64,000 nucleotides of DNA from Colwellia sp. 39_35_sub15_T18 (GCA_002162675.1 MAAE01000053.1:1-64000); one strand, 5' to 3'. Positions 26,542 to 35,977 are shown, numbered from the stretch's first letter. Made by a program: numbers and translations. The notes: generated by a model from the letters alone, not told the origin.

Positions 26542-29121
26542 TTAGAAGTTATACGTTGCTTTCACGTAGTAGAAACCACCATTGTAATCAAATGGACCAC
26601 TTTCATAGAATTTAGCACCTACAACCCCATAAGCACCGCCATCCTTTTGGAGCTCTTGTGCGTCGGTATCAAGAATGTTGTTAGCACCGGCTGATAACGT
26701 CCAGCTATCATCAACAAAATAGCTCACTTCTGCGTCTAAGGTAAACGATGAGCCAACGGTTTCTGACCAACCATACGAGCTATCAACATCTGGCTCATCG
26801 GCATGAGTTGCAAACCATTCGCCAAAATAGTTAGCACGCACAAACATGCTTACATCTTCCCAACTTTGTGCCAAAGTAAGCGTTCCTCTATGCTCAGGAA
26901 TACCTTCTTCTAAACGACGAACTTTAAAAGCAGAAGTGAATTCACCTGGATCATCAACTTCAGTGGTATTATAGTTATAAGCAAGACTTAACTTAGTGTC
27001 ACCACCCATTAATTCCATACCATAGTTTGCCACTACATCTATACCTTGTGTAGTAGTATCAAAATCGTTAGCAAAGAAAGTCACTGAACCACCCAATAAT
27101 AATTCTGGGCTCGGGTACTTACCTTGAAGATTATCAACATTCTCTTGAGTAATAAATATCTTATCTGTTTGAGCGACACGATCTGTCACTTCAATGTTAT
27201 AAGCATCAACCGTCATAAAGAAGTCGCCGCTTTGATAGACTAAACCAATGGCATAACTTACTGATTCTTCTGGTTCAAGTTCAATACCGCCTAGCTCTGC
27301 TGATACAGGATGTGTTGGCGGAAAGGTTGCCGACTGAATTAATTCACCATTAACAAGCGACGTTTGTGTATTAACTACATTGGCTTGGCCAACCGTTGGT
27401 GCTCTAAAGCCTGTGCTATGAGAAGCTCGTATGGATAACTCATCCGTTAATTCATATTGTGCTGTTAACTTATAATTAATGGTATCACCAAATGAAGAAA
27501 AGTCTTCATATCGTAATGCCGCTCCTAATAAGAAGCCCTCGGTTATATATGCTTCAACATCAACATAAGCGGCAATACTTTGACGAGAATTTATGCCTTG
27601 AGATTCTGGCGAAAAACCAGCAAAACCATGAGAACCAACACTAAAGCCTTGATCGGCCAGAGGTCCTTGTTGCCATGAAGCTTGTTCACCTGAGACTATT
27701 TCAAAGCTCTCTTGGCGCCATTCAATACCGGTTGCAAAATTCATATCATCATCTAAACCGATATCAATACCTTTGACTAAGTCAGCATTAAAAGATTTTT
27801 CTAACTGAATATAAGAGCCCGCTTCAAAGGAATTATTAGGTTGATCTACATTTAATGATCCCAGTGATGGGTTTACTGTATTAGCTAAAGTATAAGTCGA
27901 TTTGTTACGACCTACAGAGCCACTGATGTCATATAAAGCCTCATCTAAGAATCCCCCTTTAATTTCACCACGAGTACCCATAGTTAATGAAGTATCATTA
28001 ATCACACCAGTAAACTGGGGAGTATACCCACCAGGGTACAACTCATTGAATGCCCAACAATTATCATTATTTGCAACATTATTAATATAATCGTCTTGGG
28101 TTAATACATTACTAGAAGTAATGGCAATATTTGGACATGCCGCAGCATTTCCATCCATAGCACCAACAAGTAAATCACCATTACCATCCGTAAATACACC
28201 ACCACGATTTTGCGGATTACGATAATAATAACCACCCGTTGCGGTACGATCAGAATAGTTACCAAACATGTAAAATTCTTTATCGTCGCCTATATCAAGA
28301 CCAACATTAGCGAACAAGGTAATATCGTCATCAATTTCAGGATTACCCCACGTTTGGGCAGGATCATTTACCGAGGTATTACCCGCATCAATCAAGGCCT
28401 GAGCATCTGGACGCTGAACTGTACGGCTAGTCGCATCCGCTGTTTTATATTGAAAAGACAGGTTGGCAAAACCATTATCAGTAAAAGGTAAACCAACGTT
28501 GCCATCGACGACTAATTGCGTACCATCGCCCTCATAATATTCACCATGACGAACTGAAATTGAACCGCCATCGGCATTATCTTTCAATACAAAGTTCATC
28601 ACGCCCGCAATAGCATCAGAGCCATATTGTGCCGCAGCACCATCACGCAATACTTCAACTTGCTTTAGGGCCACAGAAGGAATGACCGAAATATCAGGTC
28701 CCTGAGCACCATCATTAACGCCACCACCTTGAAAAGCAATAACCGAGGCACGATGGCGACGCTTGCCGTTTAATAAAATTAACGTTGAGTCTGAAGATAA
28801 GCCACGTAAATTCACTGGGCGAATAAATGAGGCCGCATCTGAAATAGGCTGTTGACGGACATTAAATGAAGGTACCGCGGCTTGCAGCATATCAAGCATA
28901 TCAGAAGAAGCGTTTCTTCCTAGCTCACCACCACCTACAATATCAATGGGTACAGGAGAGTCTGCCACTGAACGAGGAGCAGCCCTAGAGCCCACTACCG
29001 CGATACGTTCAATTTGCTCTTCTTTGGCTGAATCAGCGGCTTCAGCCGCATACGAGGGTGCTGTGCCTAGCGCTACGCCCACAGCTAGGGCTAACGTTGT
29101 TGCACGAAATTTAATAGACAT
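26542..29121 (-). CDS. TonB-dependent outer-membrane receptor
   Basis: 859 residues. A signal peptide ends after SYAAEA (about residue 27). A plug domain follows (IERIAVVGSRAAPRS as TonB-box-like start, then MLDMLQAAVPSFN, RGLSSDSTLILLNGKR, VEVLRDGAAAQYGSDAIAGVMNFVLK), then a 22-strand barrel ending in the terminal Phe (YVKATYNF) needed for assembly. It imports a large nutrient with energy from TonB-ExbBD. The substrate is not evident, and no degradative genes lie nearby. Receptors with this plug type in Alteromonadales often serve peptides, sugars or siderophores. A dyad 140 bp upstream may be an operator. Confidence 0.92.
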   Translation of the reverse strand: MSIKFRATTLALAVGVALGTAPSYAAEAADSAKEEQIERIAVVGSRAAPRSVADSPVPIDIVGGGELGRNASSDMLDMLQAAVPSFNVRQQPISDAASFIRPVNLRGLSSDSTLILLNGKRRHRASVIAFQGGGVNDGAQGPDISVIPSVALKQVEVLRDGAAAQYGSDAIAGVMNFVLKDNADGGSISVRHGEYYEGDGTQLVVDGNVGLPFTDNGFANLSFQYKTADATSRTVQRPDAQALIDAGNTSVNDPAQTWGNPEIDDDITLFANVGLDIGDDKEFYMFGNYSDRTATGGYYYRNPQNRGGVFTDGNGDLLVGAMDGNAAACPNIAITSSNVLTQDDYINNVANNDNCWAFNELYPGGYTPQFTGVINDTSLTMGTRGEIKGGFLDEALYDISGSVGRNKSTYTLANTVNPSLGSLNVDQPNNSFEAGSYIQLEKSFNADLVKGIDIGLDDDMNFATGIEWRQESFEIVSGEQASWQQGPLADQGFSVGSHGFAGFSPESQGINSRQSIAAYVDVEAYITEGFLLGAALRYEDFSSFGDTINYKLTAQYELTDELSIRASHSTGFRAPTVGQANVVNTQTSLVNGELIQSATFPPTHPVSAELGGIELEPEESVSYAIGLVYQSGDFFMTVDAYNIEVTDRVAQTDKIFITQENVDNLQGKYPSPELLLGGSVTFFANDFDTTTQGIDVVANYGMELMGGDTKLSLAYNYNTTEVDDPGEFTSAFKVRRLEEGIPEHRGTLTLAQSWEDVSMFVRANYFGEWFATHADEPDVDSSYGWSETVGSSFTLDAEVSYFVDDSWTLSAGANNILDTDAQELQKDGGAYGVVGAKFYESGPFDYNGGFYYVKATYNF

Positions 29122-29259
29122 GTTATTTCCTTCTCAAATTTATGTTTTTAACTACTAACCTATACCTGCTTTTAAAGTGTATAAAAACAGCTTATTGGCT
29201 TTCATCATTTTTATAATTATTCATATTCCTTGCTTCTTTTGGCAAGTAAATATGTTTAA

Positions 29260-29283
29260 CATCAGTGCTTAAAACCACTGATG
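29260..29283. promoter_or_regulatory. Inverted repeat upstream of the TonB receptor
   Basis: CATCAGTG and CACTGATG separated by 8 bp form a perfect dyad in the 715-bp gap 29122-29836 between the receptor and the cold-shock gene. It could bind a regulator of the receptor gene. The rest of the left half of this gap is AT-rich and shows no ORF or clear promoter. Confidence 0.35.
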
Positions 29284-29622
29284 ACCACCATTTATAAAGC
29301 AGTGATAAAAACTTTACAAGAGGCTTTCAGTTTGAAAATGACAGTTACGCTACAAAAAATAACTTGATAATGACGATTCTACGAAGCAAATATGACAACA
29401 ATATAAATAACTATTTACGTTATAAGCTATAACTAGCAATGCTTATAGCGTAAAAGAGACACTTAAATAGTGCGAAAAGATTCGTAATAACAAATGTGAT
29501 TTTTATCAAAAAAAATATAAAGGTTATTTTTATTTTTTACTTTTTTATTGATAAAAGTCAGTTGAAACACTAAGTTTCAGCTGATTATCGCTTTATTCTC
29601 ACTGAGTAGTGACAAGTAACTA

Positions 29623-29650
29623 TTGACATCAACCAGCACGGCTTTATAAT
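29623..29650 (+). promoter_or_regulatory. Consensus promoter of the cold-shock gene
   Basis: A perfect TTGACA (29623-29628) and a perfect TATAAT (29645-29650) are separated by 16 bp. Transcription would start near 29657 and give a leader of about 180 nt before the ATG at 29837. Confidence 0.8.
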
Positions 29651-29656
29651 TCAGGT

Positions 29657-29836
29657 CGCTTGAAGTTCGTTTTATATTTTTGTACACCATTACGCTGTTA
29701 ATTTTTGTCTATCAGAACTAACACGTCCTGTTTTATAAGTAATAGCAACACTTTTTAGCAAACCCGCTTTTTTCTGTTTATTTCATATAAATCAGCTAAA
29801 AAGCACCATTACTCATAAAAAATTTAGGATATAGTT
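29657..29836 (+). promoter_or_regulatory. Long 5' leader of the cold-shock mRNA
   Basis: The untranslated leader between the inferred start site and the csp ATG is about 180 nt, similar in size to the E. coli cspA leader that acts as an RNA thermosensor. No protein is encoded in it. A thermosensor role is inferred from length and gene type, not from a folded structure. Confidence 0.55.
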
Positions 29837-30043
29837 ATGTCTACTACTACTGGTACAGTAAAATGGTTTAATGAAGCAAAAGGCTTCGGTTTCATCGAAC
29901 AAGAAAGTGGCCCTGATGTTTTCGCTCACTTCAACGCAATTGTTGGTGACGGTTTCAGAACTTTAGTTGAAGGTCAAAAAGTTGAATTCACAGTAACTGA
30001 CGGTCAAAAAGGCCCTCAAGCTGAGAACATTGTTGCTCTTTAA
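29837..30043 (+). CDS. Cold-shock protein, CspA family
   Basis: A 68-residue single cold-shock domain that binds single-stranded RNA and DNA and melts RNA structure. RNP1 (KGFGFIEQ, about 15-22) and RNP2 (VFAHFNAI, about 28-35) are conserved. AGGAT lies 8 nt before the ATG. The strong promoter and long leader suggest high, temperature-dependent expression. It is monocistronic with its own terminator. Which csp paralogue it is cannot be decided here. Confidence 0.96.
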   Translation: MSTTTGTVKWFNEAKGFGFIEQESGPDVFAHFNAIVGDGFRTLVEGQKVEFTVTDGQKGPQAENIVAL

Positions 30044-30090
30044 TTTGCAGCAATAAATAACCCGTTTAGGTTATTTAACCAGATAACATA

Positions 30091-30121
30091 AAGCCAGTAA
30101 CAATTGTTACTGGCTTTTTTA
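30091..30121 (+). terminator. Terminator of the cold-shock gene
   Basis: AAGCCAGTAACAA and its exact complement TTGTTACTGGCTT form an uninterrupted palindrome that ends in a run of T. It lies 48 bp after the csp stop codon. Confidence 0.85.
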
Positions 30122-30195
30122 TTGGTGGCTATATAAGGTATCCACTCGCGAGACTCTTTGCTATCAGCAAAGATAGCTATAAATAGTTGCAAAGA

Positions 30196-30831
30196 CTAAG
30201 AATTATTATAAAGCGCATAACCGCGAGCCGCTTTGCTTAAATTACCTGGTTCAATGTTTACAATAGTCTTTAACTGCTCTGCCAATGTAAACAATGCTTG
30301 TTGCTCACCTTCCACTAATTCTATTTCAAGCTCGTTAATAGCTATAGATTTAGGGCAAGTCGAGGTGCTAATAGTGCCTCTATCTAAGGCTAGCTCAATC
30401 ACATTGTTATCTTGATTAATCAACCAAGCTTGACGAGTAAAGTTAGTGGTAAAAATAACCTGCAAATTTTGCTGCAAAGCATTAACATCAAAATTTTCAG
30501 GCCAAATATGTACAGGAAATAAAGCCAGCGCTAAATGGTTGCTTTCAATATCGACATTATATTCAGGCCTAGAATGTAAACCATCAACCACTTTACCTGC
30601 CGTTTTAATAGTTTGCTCATATTTATGCCCTTGCGAGCGAATTCTCAACCCCATATCCATTTTTCTTAATTCAAGATTGTTGCTATCAAAATAGTCATTA
30701 GCCAACAATTTTTCGGTGTATTGAAAGTCAATATCTTGTGTCTTTAGCATGGCTGTTATTTTATCTGCAACACGGTCGTTTTCGATATCTGTTGCTGATA
30801 GTAGGAATTTAAGCTCTATTTCTGTGTTCAT
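30196..30831 (-). CDS. CYTH-domain phosphatase, YgiF-like without CHAD domain
   Basis: 211 residues. The N-terminal ExExK signature (TEIELKFLL, residues 3-11) and later ELEIELVEGE place it among CYTH tunnel enzymes, many of which are inorganic triphosphatases. E. coli YgiF has an additional C-terminal CHAD domain; this protein ends after the CYTH fold. It is divergent to the ygiM-like gene, as ygiF and ygiM are in E. coli, which supports the assignment. Substrate is inferred from the family. Confidence 0.85.
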   Translation of the reverse strand: MNTEIELKFLLSATDIENDRVADKITAMLKTQDIDFQYTEKLLANDYFDSNNLELRKMDMGLRIRSQGHKYEQTIKTAGKVVDGLHSRPEYNVDIESNHLALALFPVHIWPENFDVNALQQNLQVIFTTNFTRQAWLINQDNNVIELALDRGTISTSTCPKSIAINELEIELVEGEQQALFTLAEQLKTIVNIEPGNLSKAARGYALYNNS

Positions 30832-30918
30832 TTATTATTTCATCACCCTTTTATAATGCACCTTGCAAACACGCACAGCATACACTTTGTTTATCAAGAC
30901 ACCAACGGATTCCTAATC

Positions 30919-31030
30919 TTATACCAATGCTAGTAAGTTAGTGATCAAATATTAATGAGGATAAATTTTCAAGAACAAGCCGCTTGATTGAGTAATAGCT
31001 GGCTTATATATTTATTTGTATTGGTATTAA
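30919..31030. repeat. MITE-like element with ATACCAAT ends
   Basis: About 112 bp bounded by TTATACCAAT at the left and ATTGGTATTAA at the right, which are inverted copies of each other. The interior is non-coding. Small elements with such ends are common in Alteromonadales genomes as I recall. It lies between the divergent CYTH and ygiM-like genes and may carry or split their promoters. Confidence 0.55.
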
Positions 31031-31098
31031 CTTGATATCAAAGCAGCAAACACATAATATCTTCTTTTCAATGATTTATTATATCTAGTGGTTGTTTC

Positions 31099-31728
31099 AT
31101 GAATATTCCAAGCATTTCTTCCAAGCAGCAGGTAATACAAGTTGCTAAACAAAACCTTATCGGCTTTTTCATCATTTTATCGGTCGCTTTTTCTGTTCAG
31201 GCTCAAGCGGCTGAAAAAGGTTACATCTCTGACGACCTCTCTATTTTCATGCATGCAGGCCCAGGTACTAACTATCGTATTCTAGGTACCATTAATGCTG
31301 GCACCCAAATAGCTACCACAGGAAAATCATCAAATGAGTATAGTGAAATTATTGATGACAAAAATCGTATCACTTGGGTTGAGTCTAAATATATCACCAG
31401 CCAACCGGGTTTGCGCTTTGTGGTTGCCGATCTAAACGCTAAAATAGCCAACAGCAGTGACTATAATGTACAACTTGATGGTAAAATGAATGAACTGAAA
31501 AGCACGGTCGAACAACTTAATCAAGAAAAGACAAAGTTACAAACTGAGTTTAAGCAAGTTCAGCAACAACTAGAAAAAACACAAAACAAGGTTAAAGATC
31601 AAGATACTAATATTAAAAAGCAATGGTTTTTCAATGGCGCCATTGTTTTGGGCATAGGGCTAATTTTAGGACTGATTTTACCTAAATTTTTTGCTCGACG
31701 CCGTAGCGCTATGGACAGTTGGGAATAG
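31099..31728 (+). CDS. YgiM-like SH3-domain membrane protein (TIGR04211)
   Basis: 209 residues. A signal peptide or first membrane segment (about 19-39) leads into a bacterial SH3 domain (DDLSIFMHAGPGTNYRILGTI, split by family consensus), a coiled coil (about 125-170, Gln/Lys-rich) and one C-terminal membrane helix (about 177-197) with a basic RRRS tail. This is the layout of E. coli YgiM, a putative envelope signalling protein. The gene is divergent to the CYTH gene and 28 nt before a glycosyltransferase gene, with which it may be co-transcribed. Confidence 0.85.
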   Translation: MNIPSISSKQQVIQVAKQNLIGFFIILSVAFSVQAQAAEKGYISDDLSIFMHAGPGTNYRILGTINAGTQIATTGKSSNEYSEIIDDKNRITWVESKYITSQPGLRFVVADLNAKIANSSDYNVQLDGKMNELKSTVEQLNQEKTKLQTEFKQVQQQLEKTQNKVKDQDTNIKKQWFFNGAIVLGIGLILGLILPKFFARRRSAMDSWE

Positions 31729-31756
31729 CACTTATTTTTGAAGTGGAAATTAGTTT

Positions 31757-32839
31757 ATGAAAATATTAGTGATCCCTAACCGAGGCCGATCGTACCACGC
31801 CGTTCGCCCTGAGGCTGAATGTTATATAGGTTTAGCAAAAGCTGGCCACGACATTACCATAATGACTTGTGACACCAACGCCTATATTGAAGAATATAAA
31901 AAAGCTGGTTTAACAATAATCCCATTACGCTCGCTAAAAAAACATAGCTGGGCGGTTATCAAACAAGTTCATCACTACATTAAAGCAAATGCTATTGATA
32001 TTGTTTACGCCACTGAGTCAAAAGGTATCCCTAATGCGGCTTTTGGCTGTATTGGTACTAAAGCCAAAATGATAGCCTATCGTGGTACAACTGGCGGCTT
32101 ATACAAAAGCGATATTTCCAATTATTTATGTATGTTACATCCTCGTATAGATGGTGCTATCTGCGTATCAGAAGCTGTAACCAAATACGTTAAGCCAAAG
32201 ATGCGTGAGGTTATTCAGCCCAATGTCATTACTATTTATAAAGGCCATGATTTAGCTTGGTATCAAGGTGATGCTGTAGAGCTAAGCAGTTTACATACGC
32301 AGAGTGGAAACTTTAACGTTGTTTGTATTGGTAGCCCAAGATCACAAAAAGGCATGCGGTACATGCTTGATGCTATTAAAGAACTCAGCGATATTGACAA
32401 TATTAGGTTAATTCTTATTGGCGATAATTTTGATTGTGAACCATATATTAGTGATATTAAGGCTACAGGTATGAATGATAAAATTATTCAAACAGGCTTT
32501 CGCTCTGATGTACCTCAAATAGCTAAAGCGTGTGATGTATTAATACTACCTTCTGAGCGTGAAGGCTTACCACGAGTGGTACTTGAATCACTTGCCGTTG
32601 GCACACCAGTGATTACGTCAGCCAATGAAGGCGCGATGGAAATTATTGAAGATAAAGTTAACGGCTATGTTGTGCCTATTGGTGAAGGTGAAGCCATTGC
32701 CGAGCGTATTCGATTTCTAAGTAAAAACACTGAATTGCTAAAACAACTAAGTATTCATGCACAAAAAACCATTACCACAAAGATGTCCCATAAGAGAACG
32801 GTTCAAAATATGGAAAACTATTTTCAAGCTATGCTATAG
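31757..32839 (+). CDS. Glycosyltransferase family 4 protein
   Basis: 360 residues with the GT-B fold. The C-terminal domain has GSPRSQKGMRYMLDAI (about 190) and the donor-site EREGLPRVVLESLAVGTPVI motif (E-x7-E, about 272-280), which binds a nucleotide sugar. The N-terminal half (NRGRSYHAVRPEAECYIGLAKAG) is the acceptor domain. It would add a hexose to a lipid-linked or surface glycan. Neighbours are a CDP-glycerol transferase-like gene, convergent, and wzi, so capsule or exopolysaccharide building is likely. Sugar specificity cannot be read. Confidence 0.9.
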   Translation: MKILVIPNRGRSYHAVRPEAECYIGLAKAGHDITIMTCDTNAYIEEYKKAGLTIIPLRSLKKHSWAVIKQVHHYIKANAIDIVYATESKGIPNAAFGCIGTKAKMIAYRGTTGGLYKSDISNYLCMLHPRIDGAICVSEAVTKYVKPKMREVIQPNVITIYKGHDLAWYQGDAVELSSLHTQSGNFNVVCIGSPRSQKGMRYMLDAIKELSDIDNIRLILIGDNFDCEPYISDIKATGMNDKIIQTGFRSDVPQIAKACDVLILPSEREGLPRVVLESLAVGTPVITSANEGAMEIIEDKVNGYVVPIGEGEAIAERIRFLSKNTELLKQLSIHAQKTITTKMSHKRTVQNMENYFQAML

Positions 32840-32860
32840 CACTTTTATCAGCTCAAAAAA

Positions 32861-33922
32861 TTACCCAAACCTCCAATATTTTAACTTTTTACGCATTTTA
32901 AATTGTCGAAAGAAATCTATCGGCTTTTTGCTTAATGCAAATTTATCAGACAGCATAGCATCAACAGCATTTAACACTCTGCTGGATGACTTGCCATCAT
33001 TATAGGGGTGAGTCATGCTAATAAAATGTTCAATCTGCTTCATTAGTTCTGATGGTTTTAGCAATGCTTTTTCAATAGTCTCCTCCAATAAATCGACACT
33101 ATTAATATCAAGTAAATAATCGGTTGGTGCAATATTATTAAATGTCACAACAGGCTTACCTAGCAATAAAAACATAATCAACACTGATGAGGTATCACAA
33201 ACCATCACATCCGCTTGTTGTAATAATGGAATAACATCATCCGTTTCCACAAAAGATAAGTTTTCATTTTGAAGTGATTTATATTTTTTCACTATATCAG
33301 CAGGCATTTTAGGATGGAATTGCACCAGCCAATGCCACTTATTTGATCGACTAAGCCTTTTTACTGTTTCAAATAAGTGAGGAGCACAGGAAAGCTTTTT
33401 TGAAAAAGTAGAGCATAAGAGTATAGTCGGCTTACCTGCAGAGGGCTTTTCATGATCTAAATAAAGATAATCTAGCGCACACCAACCTGTTTCAGCTACT
33501 TGAAAATGGTTATGTTGCTCAGCTAATTCTAAAAAAGGCTCCGTAGTACTGGGTCCTTGAGTACAATAAAGGTCAAAACAATTTCTAACTTTAAAATGAT
33601 CATTATTGCCTCTTTTATCTACTTTACCCGCATCAAAGCCATGAAAAACGGCAACATTAATACCCGGTAAAAAAGTAGGTGCAATATTAGCAGGGTAAAA
33701 AATAGCAACTGGCTTATAGTTTTGTACTTCATCTATTGAGAGCAATCGTTGTTCATTTGAGTTTAAAAAATTACCATTAACTTCTTTACCCTCTAAAAAC
33801 CATGCTGCTTCATCACCTCTTGCCCATATTTCTTCTTGTAAAGGTCGTAAAATAGCATAAGAATAATTTTGGGAAATATAAAACAAATAGCGTTTAGCTG
33901 GCATAGATACTTCAACTTGCAT
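32861..33922 (-). CDS. CDP-glycerol glycerophosphotransferase family protein
   Basis: 353 residues. The second half carries the marks of the CDP-glycerol/Kdo transferase-like GT-B family: a QFHPKMP segment (about 219) and CDTSSVLIMFLLLGKPVV (about 265-282) with the conserved Asp-Thr-Ser-Ser. Such enzymes transfer glycerol phosphate or related units to surface polymers. It has no membrane segment. ATG at 33922 is used; ATG 33904 is an alternative. It is convergent with the GT4 gene and divergent to wzi. Confidence 0.82.
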   Translation of the reverse strand: MQVEVSMPAKRYLFYISQNYSYAILRPLQEEIWARGDEAAWFLEGKEVNGNFLNSNEQRLLSIDEVQNYKPVAIFYPANIAPTFLPGINVAVFHGFDAGKVDKRGNNDHFKVRNCFDLYCTQGPSTTEPFLELAEQHNHFQVAETGWCALDYLYLDHEKPSAGKPTILLCSTFSKKLSCAPHLFETVKRLSRSNKWHWLVQFHPKMPADIVKKYKSLQNENLSFVETDDVIPLLQQADVMVCDTSSVLIMFLLLGKPVVTFNNIAPTDYLLDINSVDLLEETIEKALLKPSELMKQIEHFISMTHPYNDGKSSSRVLNAVDAMLSDKFALSKKPIDFFRQFKMRKKLKYWRFG

Positions 33923-34041
33923 GAATAATGATGCTTACATTTTAAACCTATATAAACATTATGAAAACACGTATAATCTTTTTCCTTCAAATATTGAGTT
34001 TTTTATCCAATTTATCGGCTAGTAAACGGATCTTTTCATAC

Positions 34042-35553
34042 ATGTTTTTCTCTAAATATTCATTAGCAAAATTGTTTTTCATTGGTAGTTTTACTTTCGC
34101 AGCCTCTGCTATGGCCGAGCCTTGGATAGATACTTCCGATATTTATTTAAAAGCCAACATTCAATTACTTGCTGATACCGGTAAAATAATCACGCCAGTA
34201 ACCACTTATCCTCTGATGTGGCACGATGTGATTCGTGACCTAAAAAGCATTGACGTAATTAGCTTAACAGCAAACCAAAAGAACGCTTATTTTTACGTTA
34301 AACATCAATTTAATTTAGCGAAAAAAAATCAAACCCGCATTAAGGCGCAAGTAGGATTAGAAAACAAACGCTTTACTAGTTTTGGTGATAGCCAAAGCGA
34401 TAAAAACAGCATCACGGTGCATTCAAGCATGATGTCTGATCATTTTGCCCTCAAAATAGCACCAAGCTATAGTCATAACCCACAAGACGGTAAAGAAACA
34501 CGTTTTGATGAGAGTTATGTAGCCGCCTTTATGGGTAATTGGGTAGTTTCATTTGGCCGACAAAATCGCTGGTATGGGCCAACGTGGGATACTAGTTTAA
34601 GCTTAACAAACAATGCTAGGCCTATCACCGCGCTTAGTATTTCCCGTAAATCTGCTAAGGCTTTTATCATTCCTTTCACCGAATTTGATATTCCATGGAC
34701 AGTCACGAGTTTTATGGGACAAATGGATGATGAACGCACGATAAACGATACTTTGCTGTGGGGCTTTAGATTAAATTTCAAACCGTTTAAAAATTTAGAA
34801 CTTGGCATTACACGTTTAGCGCAATGGGGTGGAGCAGGCCATTCCCAAAGTTTATCTACATTTGCCGATATTCTACTTGGTAAAACCAACTGCGGCATTG
34901 ACGATGTAGTGTGCGATGAAAATAACCCAAACCCCGCTAACCAACAAGCTGGTTATGATTTACGCTATAGTTTCAGTTTATTTGATGTGCCGATGAGCTT
35001 TTACGGACAAAAGTTTGCCGAAGACGGTAAGGAAGGCACACTAAACTATTTAACCAAAGCACAACCTCAGTTTGGTTTTGATGCCCATGTAAATATTTTT
35101 GGCAAGCCTAGTACTGTTTTTATCGAATTAGCCGATAGCTTGGCTGATTGCGGTACAAGAGATAACATTGGTGACTGCTATTATGAACACTCAACTTACT
35201 CAACCGGCATGCGTTATAACGGTCGTACTGTTGGCAGCACTTATGAGAATGATGCCAAAACTTATGTGTTAGGCGCTATTTCACAATTAAGCACCAACAC
35301 TCGGCTAACCACAAAAATCCGTTTTTTAGATCTTAACTATGATAACAGTGATAAAGCACCAAACGATCCCATTATTGGCAACACAGTTACCAGTATTGCC
35401 GAGCAAGTTTGGATGATATCGAGCAGCGTTCAGCATGATTATAAAAACTGGCGCTTTACTTTATCTGGCGATATAAGCCAATCAAGTTTTGATAATGATA
35501 TTGATGATGAAACAGAAGTTAATGCTGCTTTACAGGTTGAATACAACCTTTAA
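34042..35553 (+). CDS. Wzi-like capsule assembly outer-membrane protein
   Basis: About 503 residues from ATG 34042, chosen because it begins a good signal peptide (FFIGSFTFAASAMAEPW); an upstream ATG at 33961 adds 27 residues. The mature protein starts with a helical segment (DTSDIYLKANIQLLADTG) and continues as an outer-membrane beta-barrel with motifs of the Wzi family (FDESYVAAFMGNWVVSFGRQNRWYGP). Wzi is an outer-membrane lectin that anchors capsule. It ends in EYNL. The two glycosyl/glycerophosphotransferase genes beside it support a capsule locus, although no Wza/Wzc export genes are in the window. Confidence 0.87.
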   Translation: MFFSKYSLAKLFFIGSFTFAASAMAEPWIDTSDIYLKANIQLLADTGKIITPVTTYPLMWHDVIRDLKSIDVISLTANQKNAYFYVKHQFNLAKKNQTRIKAQVGLENKRFTSFGDSQSDKNSITVHSSMMSDHFALKIAPSYSHNPQDGKETRFDESYVAAFMGNWVVSFGRQNRWYGPTWDTSLSLTNNARPITALSISRKSAKAFIIPFTEFDIPWTVTSFMGQMDDERTINDTLLWGFRLNFKPFKNLELGITRLAQWGGAGHSQSLSTFADILLGKTNCGIDDVVCDENNPNPANQQAGYDLRYSFSLFDVPMSFYGQKFAEDGKEGTLNYLTKAQPQFGFDAHVNIFGKPSTVFIELADSLADCGTRDNIGDCYYEHSTYSTGMRYNGRTVGSTYENDAKTYVLGAISQLSTNTRLTTKIRFLDLNYDNSDKAPNDPIIGNTVTSIAEQVWMISSSVQHDYKNWRFTLSGDISQSSFDNDIDDETEVNAALQVEYNL

Positions 35554-35610
35554 TCATCAAGATTAAGTCACCTATATAACTAAAGCATCTAGCGGTTAAA
35601 TTTTTTTCAT

Positions 35611-35640
35611 TTGACAAAAATTGAGTAAATGCGCTATTAA
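35611..35640 (+). promoter_or_regulatory. leu operon promoter
   Basis: TTGACA (35611-35616) and TATTAA (35635-35640) are separated by 18 bp. Transcription would start near 35647, about 90 nt before the leader peptide ORF. Confidence 0.55.
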
Positions 35641-35666
35641 TAGACTCCTAAATAAATTTTATTGTG

Positions 35667-35710
35667 TTAATTATGCTTATTTAGTGCATAATTAACTAGT
35701 GCATAATTAA
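35667..35710 (+). repeat. Alternative hairpin with duplicated arm in the leu leader
   Basis: TTAATTATGC (35667-35676) is complementary to GCATAATTAA, which occurs twice (35686-35695 and 35701-35710) within a 14-bp direct repeat TAGTGCATAATTAA. The left arm can pair with either copy. It lies between the promoter and the leader ORF. Confidence 0.5.
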
Positions 35711-35735
35711 AAGACTAGAAGTAAAAACATAGAAA

Positions 35736-35798
35736 ATGATATTAGTAACTAAGCAAATTCTCCTCAACCTCCTCCTCGTACTCAAAGTGCGCGGCTAG
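35736..35798 (+). CDS. leuL: leu operon leader peptide
   Basis: A 20-residue ORF with 7 Leu, six of them encoded by CTC and five of these within six codons of one another (CTC CTC AAC CTC CTC CTC GTA CTC). CTC is uncommon in the neighbouring genes, which prefer TTA. When charged Leu-tRNA is scarce, ribosomes would stall here and let leuABCD be transcribed past the attenuator at 35881. This is the classical leu attenuation arrangement of enterobacteria. The ORF stop TAG at 35796-35798 lies about 80 nt before the attenuator stem. It is too short for routine gene finding. Confidence 0.85.
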   Translation: MILVTKQILLNLLLVLKVRG

Positions 35799-35880
35799 GT
35801 TTTATTGCTTATTCATAACATTTTCAGATATTACTCAATCAGAGCATAGTCTAAAAATATACACCAATAAGAATTAATTA

Positions 35881-35909
35881 AAACCCGCGCTAACTAACGC
35901 GGGTTTTTT
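35881..35909 (+). terminator. leu operon attenuator
   Basis: AACCCGCG pairs with CGCGGGTT across an 8-nt loop and is followed by T6, a strong GC-rich terminator in an AT-rich setting. It lies 70 nt before leuA and downstream of the leader peptide, as needed for attenuation. Confidence 0.85.
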
Positions 35910-35977
35910 ACGTCTATGTGTTAGTTAGCTTTTAAATAACATCAGCAAACCACATTAGGCATATAAAGGATAAAAAC

